Source: Smallanthus sonchifolius (Eukaryota > Streptophyta > Magnoliopsida > Asterales > Asteraceae). Taken from it: DNA of 64,000 bases. The number at the start of each line of letters is the position of its first letter. Position 1 is the stretch's first letter. The notes beneath the pieces were generated by a model. That model searched no databases. It was not told the origin of the DNA and saw only the letters and a list, made by a program, of their open reading frames with translations. The translations under genes were made by a program, and so were the position numbers. The DNA lies in assembly GCA_023525975.1 (NCBI GenBank), contig CM042018.1:74531001-74595000 (forward strand). Reading direction: 5' to 3'. Positions 1 to 10,705 of this stretch are shown piece by piece.

Positions 1-1434
1 AGCATGATTTGGCTAGTTTCTCCCTTGAAAGGTAAACATAGTCCTTTCTTTTGAATAGGTCTTTAAATTTCCATGGTTGTGCTCAAAGGTGGCTTCTTCC
101 AATGTCTTTTGAACATGTGGAACTCTTTCTCCAGGCGCATGACATATGTCAAACACCTTTCTCTGAGGCTTTGAGGTTGAAAACTGGCCCTTTTCAATAT
201 TTAGCTTCCTACCTTATGGAGGATAGCCAATTTTGATTTGTTTGAATGGTGTAGGAACTGGTACTGAAATGGCTGGTACTGGTGCTGAATGGATAATGGG
301 GACTTCATCTTTAGTCAGAATAACTTGAGGGGTAGGAGGAGACGAAGCTTCACTTGTTTCAGTGGAGTCTGAGCAAGTTGATTCAGACTCTAATGAAGTA
401 GTGCATTCTTGCACCAAAGGTTCATCCTTAGAAGGATCAAGATTTCTGTTGGCCATATCAAGATTTGCAAGATTGAAGCTTGGTTCATGGATGGCAACGT
501 AGTCAGCAGGAGGTGAAATGATATTGTATTGTTCGGCATGGTACCCCATACCAGTTTTTACCTTGTCATGAACTTGAGCATCTAAAAGTCTTTGCAGTTT
601 TTTTGATGCAAATTCATATTTGTCAATATGGACTTTCTGTTCTGCCAATTCTGCTCTGGTAGCTTTTAATCTAACCAGTAGATCATCAATCTGAGTTTCA
701 AGATTGGTTTGTTCATTTCTTAATAATGAAATATCTTTCTGTAGGCAGTTAATTTTTTCTTTATAACTGTCTTCGACCTTTTTAAATTCAGATTTCATTT
801 GATGAAACTCTTCATTTTGATCTATGAGGTTTTGATTATGCTTTATGTAGCCTAAAACCTTATCAATACAGGCTTGGGAACATAGATGTTCATATACCTG
901 AGGCGGTATCTCAGTTGTGTCTGCTATAAGAGCTTGGTTGTTGGTAGGCATATCTTTATACTGAAAGTCAAAGTCAGAAGTTCCAACAGCTGCACAAGCT
1001 GCAGTTTGAGCTGGAGGAGTAGCTTGTTGCTGTTGTTGTCTAGGTTGGGCTTGGTGAGATTGTCTTGTTTGATCATCAGCTGGGTTTGCCCTAGGTGCCT
1101 TGCATTCTCTAGCAAAATGACCCAGTTGGTTACAGTTGTAACATCTCAATTTGCTTTTATCCAAGCCAACTCTGGTGTTGGAGTTGTTTCTTGGAATGGG
1201 TCTTTCGGTTCTAGAGTAGAACCTTTTTTGCTCTTAGAGAGAGCATGGCATACGAGTGCTGTATATCCATTTCTTCTAGATCATTTGGATGGAAACATTC
1301 CAGATCCTCCTTGATAAAGGACATGTTGCTTGAGTTTTCATAAACAAAAGCAGCAGAGGTTGAGGCTTGAGGAGGAGCTTCTAGAAGAAATGGTGAGGTA
1401 TTTGATTGAGAGGTAGGAGTTTGAGGATATGTGA
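1..1434 (-). pseudogene. copia Gag fragment (element D), zinc knuckle and coiled-coil part
   Basis: Structural capsid/nucleocapsid protein of a Ty1/copia element, read on the minus strand. A CCHC zinc knuckle (CYNCNQLGHFAREC) lies near 1105-1146, followed by Gln-rich, coiled-coil (about 560-850) and Ser/Glu-rich acidic segments. A one-base frameshift at about 1215 separates the upstream part (Pro/Thr/Ser-rich, 1217-1434) from the knuckle part. In-frame stops occur at 214-216 (TAA) and 13-15 (TAG), with recognisable coding text continuing to the window edge. Long coiled-coil Gags are typical of Maximus/SIRE-like copia elements (family knowledge). It starts abruptly at 1434 against a partial LTR and resumes Gag text that breaks off near 2370, so it is probably the displaced second half of the same Gag. 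Confidence 0.8.
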
Positions 1435-1791
1435 CTTTTGCAGAAAGTTGTCAGTGACGCTTGGCATGGATAGTCAGCTGCAACGATTTGTCTTCAAGGC
1501 ACAAGGCGGTCAACAGCAAAGATGATGATCAGCAGCAAAATGTAACCATCCAAAGCTGCTGATGATTTACCTGTCAGTAGCATCAAGTGTTGATGCTGCT
1601 GAGAAGCCTATCCGCAGCAACTTTGGTCTTCAGCAGATAAGGCTATCCGCAGCAGATTTGTTCTTCAGCAGGAGCACAAGTATCCGCAGCAGATAAGCTT
1701 GTCCGCAGCAATTTGTTGGTCAGCAGCAAACTCTGAGATCAGCAGCATTTGTACGTAGAGAATTTTGTAGCCATCAGTCTTTATTTCTACA
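1435..1791 (-). repeat. partial LTR of copia D (U3 side only)
   Basis: This 357-bp stretch matches 3678-4034, the U3 half of the complete D LTR, without indels. It ends in CTACA beside a polypurine tract, as a 3' LTR should, but the first 420 bp present at 3258-3677 are missing. It holds many CAGCAGC/GCTGCTG motifs and a near-palindrome at 1574-1602. Confidence 0.85.
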
Positions 1792-1802
1792 AACTCCCCC
1801 TA
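1792..1802 (-). other. polypurine tract of copia D
   Basis: On the minus strand this reads TAGGGGGAGTT directly before the LTR TGTAG end, the expected place for the plus-strand primer of reverse transcription. Confidence 0.75.
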
Positions 1803-1824
1803 GACTGATGCTACCAAAACTCTC

Positions 1825-2358
1825 TTACTGCTTTTGTTGCTGAATCTTTTGCATGTTGCTGACTATCCTTTCAACCTCATATCCTCTTTGGTCCATGCTG
1901 GGATTGTTAAGAGGAAGCTCGGATAGAGTCTTGATGTCTTTGCTTGCCATTTTGAAGATAACTTTGCTTGAACACCTCATCTTCTGTCCTTTAACATCTG
2001 TCAGAGTGAATTCATTCTTCTCAGCATTGTAGGACCAGCTGATGATTGGAGAGTGGGATTGAAGAGGTTTGGCATCAATGATTTCATCTTTGCTGGGGTT
2101 GAAGTAATGTCTGATTGCCAGCAATAGATGTCTCCCACCTTCATTCTCAGGCTCAGAGGATTCACCTAGCTCCATCATTCTTCTTAGATCAGAATCTGGA
2201 AGCTGTAGTACCTCATCAACAGATGTATAGATTGATCTTTTAGCTTTTATCCTCCCCCTGAACACTTCAAACCATTGGTCTTCAAGGCTGTATGAACATC
2301 TGAACACTTCAAACAAATAGCTCACCATTTCTCCTAGAAGCTCCCCCTCAAACATCAA
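1825..2358 (-). pseudogene. 3' fragment of the extra ORF (post-pol) of copia D
   Basis: A 177-aa open stretch just before the polypurine tract, the slot occupied in E and A by the extra ORF. It shows no recognised catalytic motif: a hydrophobic-aromatic N-terminal part, an acidic linker, an IISWSYN-like segment and a Gln/Lys-rich end (QKIQQQKQ). The sequence resembles the E and A proteins only loosely, so homology is inferred mainly from position. Its 5' end is fused to Gag sequence at about 2355-2370 through an inverted repeat of CTCCCCCT and AAGGGGGAG, so the true start is missing. Function unknown. Confidence 0.5.
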
Positions 2359-3154
2359 GGGGGAGTTTGTGGATGGGTGACAATGGGAGGATAGTAGTTG
2401 CTTGAACTAGGAACTGAGTGGTCGGAGTGAAGCGCAGATGAGATGCTGGAGGAAGAAGATGCTAATTGATGATTGGAGCTCCTTTCCTTGGCTTGAATCA
2501 TTTCTAATTCATATGTTTTAAGCATGCCAAAGAGCTCTGTTATCTGGAGAGTTTTTAAATTCTCCGTTCTTCTTATAGACACTGTGTATAGTTCCAGCAG
2601 ATTGGGAGAGATCTGATAAACTTTTTGAGAATATCTTCATTCTCTAGCTTTACTTTGGAGCACTGCAGTTCACCCACCAGGTAAGTGTACCTGTTATACA
2701 AAACGGTTAGTGACTCACCTTCCTTCCATATGAAGTTTTCGTATTGCTGTTTCAGGACGTCTCTTCTGTTTTCTTTGACTTCCTCAGAGCGAGCAAACAT
2801 CTTCTCAAGAGCCTCCCAGAGCTCTTTAGCAGTTTTGTAACTTCTGAAGTTTTGAAAAACTTCATTTGGAAGGCACATTTGGATAGCTCCTAGTGCCTTG
2901 AAGTCCACCTCCATCTTCTTTATGTCCTCTTCTGAGTACTCGGAGGGCTCCTTTGGAACTGGTGGTCCTCCAGAGTCAGCAGAGGCCACCATGGGAGTGT
3001 AGGGTCCATCGCTGATGGATTTCCACATTCCGTACTTCTGATAACAGAAAAAGCTTTCCATGCGATTCTTCCACATGTCGTAGTGTTCCCCAGATACCAA
3101 TCTTGGTGGTCGGTTGATGCTGCCGATATCTTCAAATCCATTGCTCTGTGCCAT
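2355..3154 (-). pseudogene. copia Gag N-terminal part (element D)
   Basis: Gag N-terminus starting MAQSNGFEDIG at 3154, about 90 bp downstream of the primer-binding site, which supports this start. The retrotransposon UBN2/DUF4219-like capsid region is recognisable (YDMWKNRMESFF; KELWEALEKMF; WKEGESLTVLYNRY; ILKKFIRSLP). The frame is broken near 2575 and resumes as 2355-2582 (TLQITELFGMLKTYELEM), a normal Gag continuation. Text ends at the extra-ORF fusion (2355). Pol is absent between this Gag and the 3' end, so the copy could move only in trans. Confidence 0.8.
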
Positions 3155-3243
3155 CTTTGTTTTTGGTGACTTAGTGAAAGAGAGAGTTTAGAATATAACC
3201 AGAAGTGATTAAACAAGTGTGAGTTTGTTTAATCTGAGCCAAA

Positions 3244-3255
3244 GCTCTGATACCA
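3244..3255 (-). other. primer-binding site of copia D (initiator tRNA-Met)
   Basis: Minus strand reads TGGTATCAGAGC, complementary to the plant initiator tRNA-Met 3' end, two bases from the LTR boundary. Confidence 0.85.
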
Positions 3256-3257
3256 CT

Positions 3258-4034
3258 TGTAGGATCGTGAAAGTACAAGATGGTTAGGTTCTTAGTTGAA
3301 ATTGGCGGAAATAATAACAACTACACAAGTATAATCGAGTAAACAGAAAGAATACTTTTAAGAACACTGTTGTATTAAGCTTTTGTAAATAAACGATTAC
3401 AAATGAAAACTCAATCAAAAAGCACACTTACAATGAACTGTTTACACAGTATTTATACTCACTTAGAATCAAGACAGACCCTTGATTCTAAGGATCAGAG
3501 TTAACACAGATCGTTGATCTGTTGTATATAGCTAACTATTACACGTTTAGTCTAAAACTAGTTAACTTTGTTGAAGCGTCTTCTTTATGCATTATTTCTT
3601 GCATGCTTGGAGAAGAGCATTGTTGTCTGTCATTGGTTGTGCCATTGAGGTTCCTTCTGCTTTGAGTGTGTCAGTGGCTTTTGCAGAAAGTTGTCAGTGA
3701 TGCTTGGCATGGATAGTCAGCTGCAACGATTTGTATTCAAGGCACAAGGCGGTCAGCAGCAAAGATGATGATCAACAGCAAGATGTGACCATCCAAAGCT
3801 GCTGATGATTTGCCTGTCAGCAGCATCAAGTGTTGATGCTGCTGAGAAGCCTATCCGCAACAACTTTGGTCTTCAGCAGATAAGGCTATCCGCAGCAGAT
3901 TTGTTCTTCAACAGGAGAACAAGTATCCGCAGCAGATAAGCTTGTCCGCAGCAATTTGTGGGTCAGCAGCAAACTCTGAGATCAGCAGCATTTGTACTTA
4001 GAGAATTTTGTAGCCATCAGTCTTTATTTCTACA
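3258..4034 (-). repeat. 5' LTR of copia D
   Basis: A 777-bp LTR with TG...CA ends (TGTAGG...TCTACA). The primer site adjoins its left edge and its U3 half recurs at 1435-1791. The region 3740-3990 is packed with CAGCAGC and GCTGCTGA in both orientations, including a 29-bp near-palindrome at 3817-3845. The right edge abuts a gypsy LTR, the target of insertion; no target-site duplication can be checked because the partner end is rearranged. Confidence 0.85.
3449..3458 (-). promoter_or_regulatory. TATA box in D LTR
   Basis: GTATAAATAC on the minus strand, downstream of the CAGCAGC array and upstream of the primer site, consistent with the LTR Pol II promoter. Confidence 0.5.
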
Positions 4035-4240
4035 GTTAGTTTGACTTCCAAAGTCAACAGAATTAGGATTTTGAATTTCTAAAAGTCAACAGGATAGTTT
4101 AGGGATATTACATAACTAGTCCTTGGAGTTTAAGTTTGGACTATTGACAGAATTAGTCCCTGAAGTTTGAGTTAAGTTAATTTAGTTAACTTTAACTGGA
4201 TTTTGTTAACGGAGTTAACTAGAAAAGTTCGGATTGTCAA
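4035..4240 (-). repeat. fragment of a gypsy LTR (same family as the 25875-28879 solo LTR)
   Basis: Matches the right end of the solo LTR (about 28630-28879), including the tract around ATTAGTCC, TTAACGGAGTTAA and the terminal AAAAGT..GTTGTCA. It interrupts the G0 integrase gene and was later cut by copia D at 4034; the rest should lie left of the window. Confidence 0.65.
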
Positions 4241-4967
4241 AGTAATTGATTTTGGTGGCAATTGGGATTCACATCTATCCCTAATTGAGTTCTCTTACAA
4301 CAATAGCTACCACACAAGTATCAATATGGCTCCATTTGAAGCTCTCTATGGACGTAAGTGCCGTTCTCCTATCTGTTGGAACGAGATTGGTGAAGCACAA
4401 ATCACCGGTCCCGAGCTAATCCAAGAAACATCCGACAAGATCATTCAAATCCGTGACAACATTCGAGTAGCGAGGAGTCGGCAAAAGAGTTATGCCGACA
4501 AACGACAAAAACCCTTGGAATTCCAAGTCAGTGACCTTGTTGTTCTAAAGGTGTCTCCGTGCAAGGGTGTGATCCGTTTTGGAAAGAAAGGCAAGTTAGC
4601 ACCTCGCTATGTGGGTCCATTCAAGATCCTTGAAAGGATTGGAAAAGTGGCTTACAAATTCGAGTTACCTCCATCAGTTGGCAATGTGCATCCTACATTT
4701 CATGTGTCTAATCTGAAGAAATGCCTTGCGGATGAGAATCTCCATATACCTCTTGACGACGTGCGCATTGACGAAACGATGCACTTCGTTAAGAGACCGG
4801 TAGAAATCATGGATCGTGAGATCAAGCAGCTCAAGCGAAGCCGTATCCCTATTGTCAAATTTCGTTGGGAATCAAAACGTGGTCCTGAGTTTACTTGGGA
4901 ACGAGAGGACCAAATGAAACTCAAGTACCCCCACCTCTTTGCCGATGCAGTCGCCCCAACTAGCTAA
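4241..4967 (+). pseudogene. gypsy G0 integrase C-terminal part with chromodomain-like tail
   Basis: The last 240 or so residues of a Ty3/gypsy polyprotein. It shows the integrase core end (IEFSYNNSYHTS), GPF and HVSNLKK tethering-region motifs and a chromodomain-like tail (PVEIMDREIKQLKRSRIP, FTWEREDQMKLKYPHLF), as in Del/Tekay chromoviruses, which use such tails to target heterochromatin. It is very close to 52080-52799 and 59968-60700. The 5' part is removed by the LTR fragment at 4035-4240. A polypurine tract and 3' LTR follow directly, fixing the orientation. Confidence 0.9.
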
Positions 4968-4989
4968 ATTTTGGGACAAAATTCACTCA

Positions 4990-5001
4990 ACATGGGGATA
5001 C
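4990..5001 (+). other. polypurine tract of gypsy G0
   Basis: ACATGGGGATAC directly before the LTR start TGTAACATTTC; the equivalent site before the G1 3' LTR is ACATGGGGAGAC. Confidence 0.7.
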
Positions 5002-5577
5002 TGTAACATTTCTGATTTTCATTCCAGTATAATTAATCATGTTTGAAATCCAATTCTAGTGCAATGGTCATTTTATTCGTACAAATAATTAAACCCTATG
5101 TTCGAAACAAATTAACAAATTTTTACACTTGAAAACACTATATATATATATGTGAGCATATAAATGTATGTATATCTATATATATATACATCACACAAGT
5201 ACATAAACATATATACACTCAATTGACAAGTAAAAATTCTTTCATTTGAACACTTGGACAATTGAACACCCACTTTGAACCCCCACCTTTTGGTTTGAAC
5301 CCTCAAACCCTCAAATTTTGACCCATGTTGACCCAGTTTGACCCTGAAAGTCAAACAGCTCAAAACTTTGCAAATCAAGGCTGCCCTCGATGGATTCCGA
5401 CTGTTTCGGGCTTCTCGATTTAAAAAAAATCCATAATCGACCATATTCTGACCCACTTAACAGCCCAATTCGACCATTTACGCGGATTATTTCATATTTC
5501 GAATAGTTTGACCTCCTATAGTCAAACCGCGTTCAAATCCTTTCCAAATCAAGACATTAAATGCAATTAACACCCGT
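5002..5577 (+). repeat. gypsy G0 3' LTR, first part
   Basis: Starts TGTAACATTTCTG like the G1 and G2 LTRs. Interrupted at 5577 by copia F; the rest is 11360-13578. Holds a TA-rich run (5140-5200) and no gene that I can support. Confidence 0.8.
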
Positions 5578-5984
5578 ACACGGTGATAACGTGCGGAATC
5601 CATGATCAACGTGCTCGTGTAACTCAATCAACAACAACAGTGTAAAGAAACTCTTTGTATTCCACCAAGATATCAGTTTACAAGATTTCACAGAATTTCT
5701 CTCAGTATCTCTGATATCCTCCTCTGTCTTCTCTCAACAGACTCTGTTCTGTATTTATAAACTACTGTTCTGCAGTAGGCGAACTTAATAAGTTCGCCTT
5801 ATAGATGCTTAGGCGAACTTAATAAGTTCGCCTCTTATAGGCTAAGCGAACTTAATAAGTTCGCCTCTGATATACTAGGCGAACTTAATAAGTTCGCCTC
5901 TGATAGGCTAGGCGAACTTGTTAAGCTCGCCTCTAGCAGAACTTACACAGAATTTTATCAACAGTTACAAAACATGTCCTAACA
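5578..5984 (-). repeat. 3' LTR of copia F, truncated at the left
   Basis: Matches 10754 onward of the other F LTR (ACACGGTGATAACGTGCG) and ends CCTAACA like the E LTR. About 48 bp at the TG end, and hence any target-site duplication, are missing. Five copies of a near-palindrome GGCGAACTT(A)ATAAGTTCGCC lie at 5777-5933, directly upstream (minus sense) of a TATA-like TTATAAATAC at 5751-5760. Confidence 0.8.
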
Positions 5985-6103
5985 GACTCCCCTATAACTG
6001 TTGCTAACAATTCTATCAATTACAAGTCAAAGACTCTAAGACTAAGTCATATAATCTTCAAGCTCGTTGTCACCAGAATATGCTCCAACAGACTCCCCCT
6101 TGA
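5985..6103 (-). other. duplicated polypurine tracts of copia F
   Basis: Two AACAGACTCCCC-type tracts occur, at 5981-5996 next to the LTR (degenerate) and at 6087-6103 (perfect AAGGGGGAGTC on the minus strand). Further polypurine-like tracts lie at about 7698-7726 and 7838. Multiple tracts are reported for SIRE-like elements (family knowledge). Confidence 0.6.
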
Positions 6104-7677
6104 CAACAGCTTTAGAAGATTGTCATCCGTCTTCAAATATCATCAAACAAGTTGTAGTCTTCGTCTTGTTCATCTGCACATTCTCTCTTTCTATCTAGAA
6201 GAAAACTTGGGAGAAGGACCCCTTGTCAACTTCTATCTACAATATTCAGTTTTTGCAAAGGAGAACAACCAAGAATAACCAACAATTAAGATTTCCATGG
6301 AAGCTGGAAAAATAAAATCTTTTTGGTTTTTCAAACATAAGAAACACAAAATCTTTTTGGTTTTTCTCTGTATAAACTGAAATGTAAAATACAAAATCAC
6401 ATCTTTTTGGTCGAACATCACGAGTAAGAAGATCATATCAGTAATAACAATGCATCAATCACACATCTTGGATATAAAATCCATATAATATCAAAAGGTA
6501 TCCTATGCTATTTTTTCAAGCCTTGACCAACCAAACCAATATTTTTCAAGATTATCACACTCTATCTTTTCAAGACTTTCATATTGCATGTTATGATAGG
6601 CGATAAACATTCAAAGAAAATAGGATCACGTTATGACACGAAAATTCAAATTGTCAATATTATATGATTTGAAACTAAAGCATCTCATTCCCACTTTCTT
6701 GTGAGTTAAGGTACCATTTAAGTATGAAATACAACGTGTACCCCACTAGTATGCCAACAGAAAGTAAATGCACTATCTTCAAGACATATGAGATTTTACA
6801 AAAGATTATCCGAATTTCCAGAATGAGGAGACATCACTTAGCACATGAATAGCAGAATCCAAATTGGATTGTATAGGAATCAATGAGATTCAGAATCGAA
6901 TGATTCAATGTTTTGGCTTATATATGTGGAATCATAAGATTCAGGTACGTGGATCCAACTGTTATCTGGATTATGAATTCATTGGAATCAGTAAAAATGA
7001 TTTATCAATATGATCCAAGGGCTAGTATATGTTTGACAGATGTTGTCAAGTACATATCTTGATTATACTTCAAATTGCATTCTTTTCGGGACATGGGCAA
7101 TGAAGCAAATCGAATGAATAGTGCTAAGGACATAACCCGAAACTGATCTCATAGGAAAATCTTTATTAAAAGCTAATATTCTTTAGCTGATAGTGATCTT
7201 TTAACACACACACCCAGGCATAAAATGGGTTAAAATCACAGTTGTAACATATGCAATTATGTTTTCACACTACTAATGGTTCAGTGACGCTTTTAGTCTA
7301 CTGACAATTCAAATTATATGCATACACAACACTATCATTTCCTATTTGTGTAGTCTCTGAAGTTTAGATCAAAACATATAATTTAGATATATTAACATAA
7401 AGCACCAACCAGTCAATCTAAGGTCATGTGTGAAAGAACATCTACTGATGTACTATCATCTCTTCTTTAACTTCAAGTAATGTCGATTTTATCTTTTTCA
7501 ATTTGTTTGGCTTTTTCAAAATCTTTTTTCAAAGAAAATAAAACAAACGAAAATAAACCTTCCATGAAAACATTTTAAGAAAAACATTTTACTTGATTAC
7601 TCAGGATTAAGCAATTCAATCAATTAAAAACTCAAACCGAATCGATGTAATCCTGTAATTGAATGCCATTGCCTCTG
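6104..7677 (-). other. non-coding 3' region of copia F
   Basis: No supported gene. It is homologous along its length to 23160-24590 of element E, sharing repeated AAATCTTTTTGG/ATATTTTTGG boxes, GAAGATCATATCAGTA, GTGTACCCCAC.TATGCCAAC and GATGTACTATCAT. In E this region lies between pol and the extra ORF; in F the extra ORF is gone and the region abuts the polypurine tracts. Confidence 0.65.
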
Positions 7678-8002
7678 TCACCAACACAGTTCTGTACTCC
7701 CCCTGTCCTGTAGACTCCCCTTTAACTGTTCAAATGGTTGCATTAACGACTTTATGCTCACCATCTTCATCCTAAGTTTCAGGTTATCATTTGGACTTTG
7801 TAAAACTATTTCCAAAACATTGTGTGTGACATATTCTCCCCCTTGAGCATCAAGTCGTTGAATCAAATAGAGTCTCAGTTATCAACAACTCTTTACTCAT
7901 GCAGATGTCATTCCCTGTCATGTGCTTAGAATCACCACTATCAACAACCAAAATGTTATTAATAGTCCCTCTTGGTAAATCCTGCACAACTAACAAGAAA
8001 CA
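7678..8002 (-). pseudogene. copia F protease remnant joined to 3' sequence
   Basis: On the minus strand 7870-7982 encodes a copia aspartic protease start with the active-site text VVDSGDSKHMTGN, then stops. The rest (62-aa open stretch at 7678-7866) is rich in polypurine-like AGGGGGAG tracts and looks like 3'-end sequence. Integrase, RT and RNase H are therefore deleted between protease and the 3' region. The protease text begins just after a splice-acceptor-like TTAGTTGTGCAG ending at 7983. Confidence 0.6.
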
Positions 8003-10035
8003 TTAATTTGAAATTGGGACCCAAGCCATGGTAGTCATGGGTCGTCCATCTGTATCAAAATAATAAACCTCACTCTTTTCACAATCGAATCTCTCATCAA
8101 TTTTAGGAGATTGTTCCGACGAGTCAGAAACAGAAACTTTAGATTTCCAAACATACTTCTTTTCATTAAGTTCTTTTTGCTTAAAATGTGAAGTGTTTGA
8201 ACAATCATGTTCATTTGAAAAATGTTTAGATTGTGAAAACTCTTGTTGTTCTAAAACTTTTCTCAATCTTCTATTTCTCCTCCGTCTTTGAGGTCTAGAA
8301 AGCCTAACCTCATATTTTGACTTACCCTTTGGTGTATCATGAGGTTTAACCACATTTAGGTTAACATAAGGCTTACCATGAGTTCTTACCTTTTCTGGAG
8401 TAACATGTCGGTTACCTTTGGCTTTGTGTGGACAAGCAATCCGAATATGACCAACAATACCACAAGAAAAGCAAGATCTCGTCTCACGATAATCTCTCAT
8501 ATAAGGAATCTTCACACGATAAGAAGCATTTGAAGAAGATTCTCCTACATGAACTTCTTTTGGAGTTTGAGAATGAATAAACTTTTTCTCAACAGGTTTT
8601 GATTCAGGCTTCACCTTCTCAGGAACTACATGCTTCTTCCCTTTATTTTTGTAAGGACAGTTCACCACAATGTGTCCCATCTCATTACAATGAAAACATG
8701 TACGCCTATCTTTATAATCTCTGACATACGGAACACTCCTTGAATTTGAAGAACTTCCAAATGTATAATTTCCAGATGAATTAGAATCAACCTTTGAGTC
8801 TTCTTTATTAACCTCTTTCGGTATCCCTTCTACCTTAGCTTCATCAAAATATTCATCATCACTCTCATCAGAATACACCATATCTTCACCTGTGACTGTA
8901 TTCACTTTCAACACAGTCTTAGTATCTAAATCCTCATCTTTTATAATCTCAGGTGTAACAGAATAATTTCCGTTGAATGGTGGAGGAACATAACCAATAC
9001 CATTAGTTCCCTTCCCCTCTTCAGTATTATCACAATAATATCCTAATAAGAATGATGAATTTGAAAAGCTTTCTAAATTTCTATGCAATCTGATTACCTC
9101 TGCTTTAGATTCAGCTAGTTCCTTATATTTCTCAACAAGATCATTATTTCTTTTCTCAATTTCTGCAAAGGACATATCAAGGTGATATGCCTGCTCTTTG
9201 ATCTTTAAAGTCAGAGAATTTATATCCCTCTTCAGTGATTCTATCCTCTCAATACACACATTCTCATTATCCTTTAATTTCTGATGTGCATGGATTTCAT
9301 ATCACAAATGAGGTTGACGTTGTCATCCATAACCCTCATCATTTTATCCTTAACTGAAACACAGTTAGAACAAAATGTTTCAGAGTTAGAAAATACCTCA
9401 GATTTTACTTCTGAAGAAGATGCACCAGGAGCCATGAAAACGTCATCATCAGCTTCGCTCTTTTGTTCAACAATGACAGGCTCTGCATCAGTTTCTAATT
9501 CACTCAGATCATCTTCAAATGTCTAAAAACTTTCTTCACTCATCACATCAGTCTCAGTAGATTGAGTACTTTCATCAGAACGAATACTCTCACTATCAGT
9601 TAAATCTACAGAAGAATCACTTTGAGAATAACTCGGCTTCTCCAATACTTTTTTGATCAAGACTACAAACGCTTGAGAAGTTGCTTCACCCTTTTTCTTC
9701 AAAGCTTCCCATAGTTCTCTTGAAGTTGGACACTTCCCGAGACTATGAATGATTTCTTTTGGTAAAGACAACGTTAAAGTTTCACGCGTCTTCATCTCTC
9801 GATCAAACTTCTGATTTTCTACTTTAGTAAGAGCTGTCATTGGTTTAGGAACATCATAATATCCCATATAGTAATAAGTAGGATGCACATATCCTTCAAA
9901 TATGGATGTCCAAAAGTTTTCATCAGTTTCTGATACGAACTGTTCGAACTGGACTTTCCAGCTACGAAAATCTGATATGCACAAAAGTCTCGGTGGCGTA
10001 GTTCCAATCTTATTATCATCACATGAAATTGACAT
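8003..10035 (-). pseudogene. copia F Gag
   Basis: Gag starting MSISCDDNKIG at 10035. Order: UBN2-like capsid part (RELWEALKKKGE), acidic Ser-rich linker, coiled coil (about 9000-9330), then two C-terminal CCHC knuckles (CFHCNEMGHIVVNC near 8695 and CFSCGIVGHIRIAC near 8475) and a basic end reaching MAWVPISN. Compared with E Gag, the stretch carrying the first knuckle is missing between KKKGE and SQAFV (in-frame internal deletion). A stop at 9523-9525 and a frameshift at about 9280 disable it. Two adjacent C-terminal knuckles before pol are unusual for copia. Confidence 0.8.
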
Positions 10036-10691
10036 TTTGAAATTTTTGCGAAAATATCCGGAAAAAATTTTCCGCCAAAATACTCTTTTTAAAAAATTTC
10101 AAAAATTCAAAATTTAAAAAATGATTCAAAACGACCATATAAGCTTTCCGTAAAGAATTTAGACAAGACCAAATTTACCGACCATATAAGCTTCCCGACA
10201 TTTTATTTTATTTTTATTTTTTTAACACAAGCCTGAGCGAACTTGACCCCAAGCGAATTTGTTAAGTTCGCCTAATACTGCCTGAGCGAACTTGATAAGT
10301 TCGCCTACTGATTAAGTTCGCTTAAACTGTGAGAAGCGAACTTAATAAGTTCGCTTGCTAAGTTCGCCTGCACAAGAACTCAGCAAGTTCGCCTAAAACA
10401 GCTGAAACAAACTCAGAAACCCAAACACGAACAAACTCGGCTGAAAATCATGATTTCTTATCAAAATGATGGAATGAAGCAATTCTGAACCGTATGATTG
10501 TGTAGAAACTGATTAGGAACAATCCTATCGGATCAATTTCTTCAAACCAATCCAAAATAAATCCAAATTAATAAAAAATCTTCCATTTTTATCAAGAACA
10601 CGAAAAAGATGAAAAATCCTTCAAATTCTCTGAATTTTGATGTTGATTGGACACGAAAACATCACGAATCTGCTGCTAATCGAGAGCAATA
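10036..10691 (-). promoter_or_regulatory. 5' leader of copia F with inverted-repeat array
   Basis: Untranslated leader between primer site and Gag. 10230-10395 holds about five copies of GCGAACTT...AAGTTCGC, the motif also found in the F and E LTRs. The rest is A-rich and featureless. Confidence 0.6.
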
Positions 10692-10703
10692 GCTCTGATA
10701 CCA
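10692..10703 (-). other. primer-binding site of copia F (initiator tRNA-Met)
   Basis: TGGTATCAGAGC on the minus strand, two bases from the LTR start at 10706. Confidence 0.85.
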
Positions 10704-10705
10704 CT

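Noticed and set aside
886..1314. 142-aa plus-strand ORF
   Set aside because: Antisense shadow of the D Gag knuckle region.
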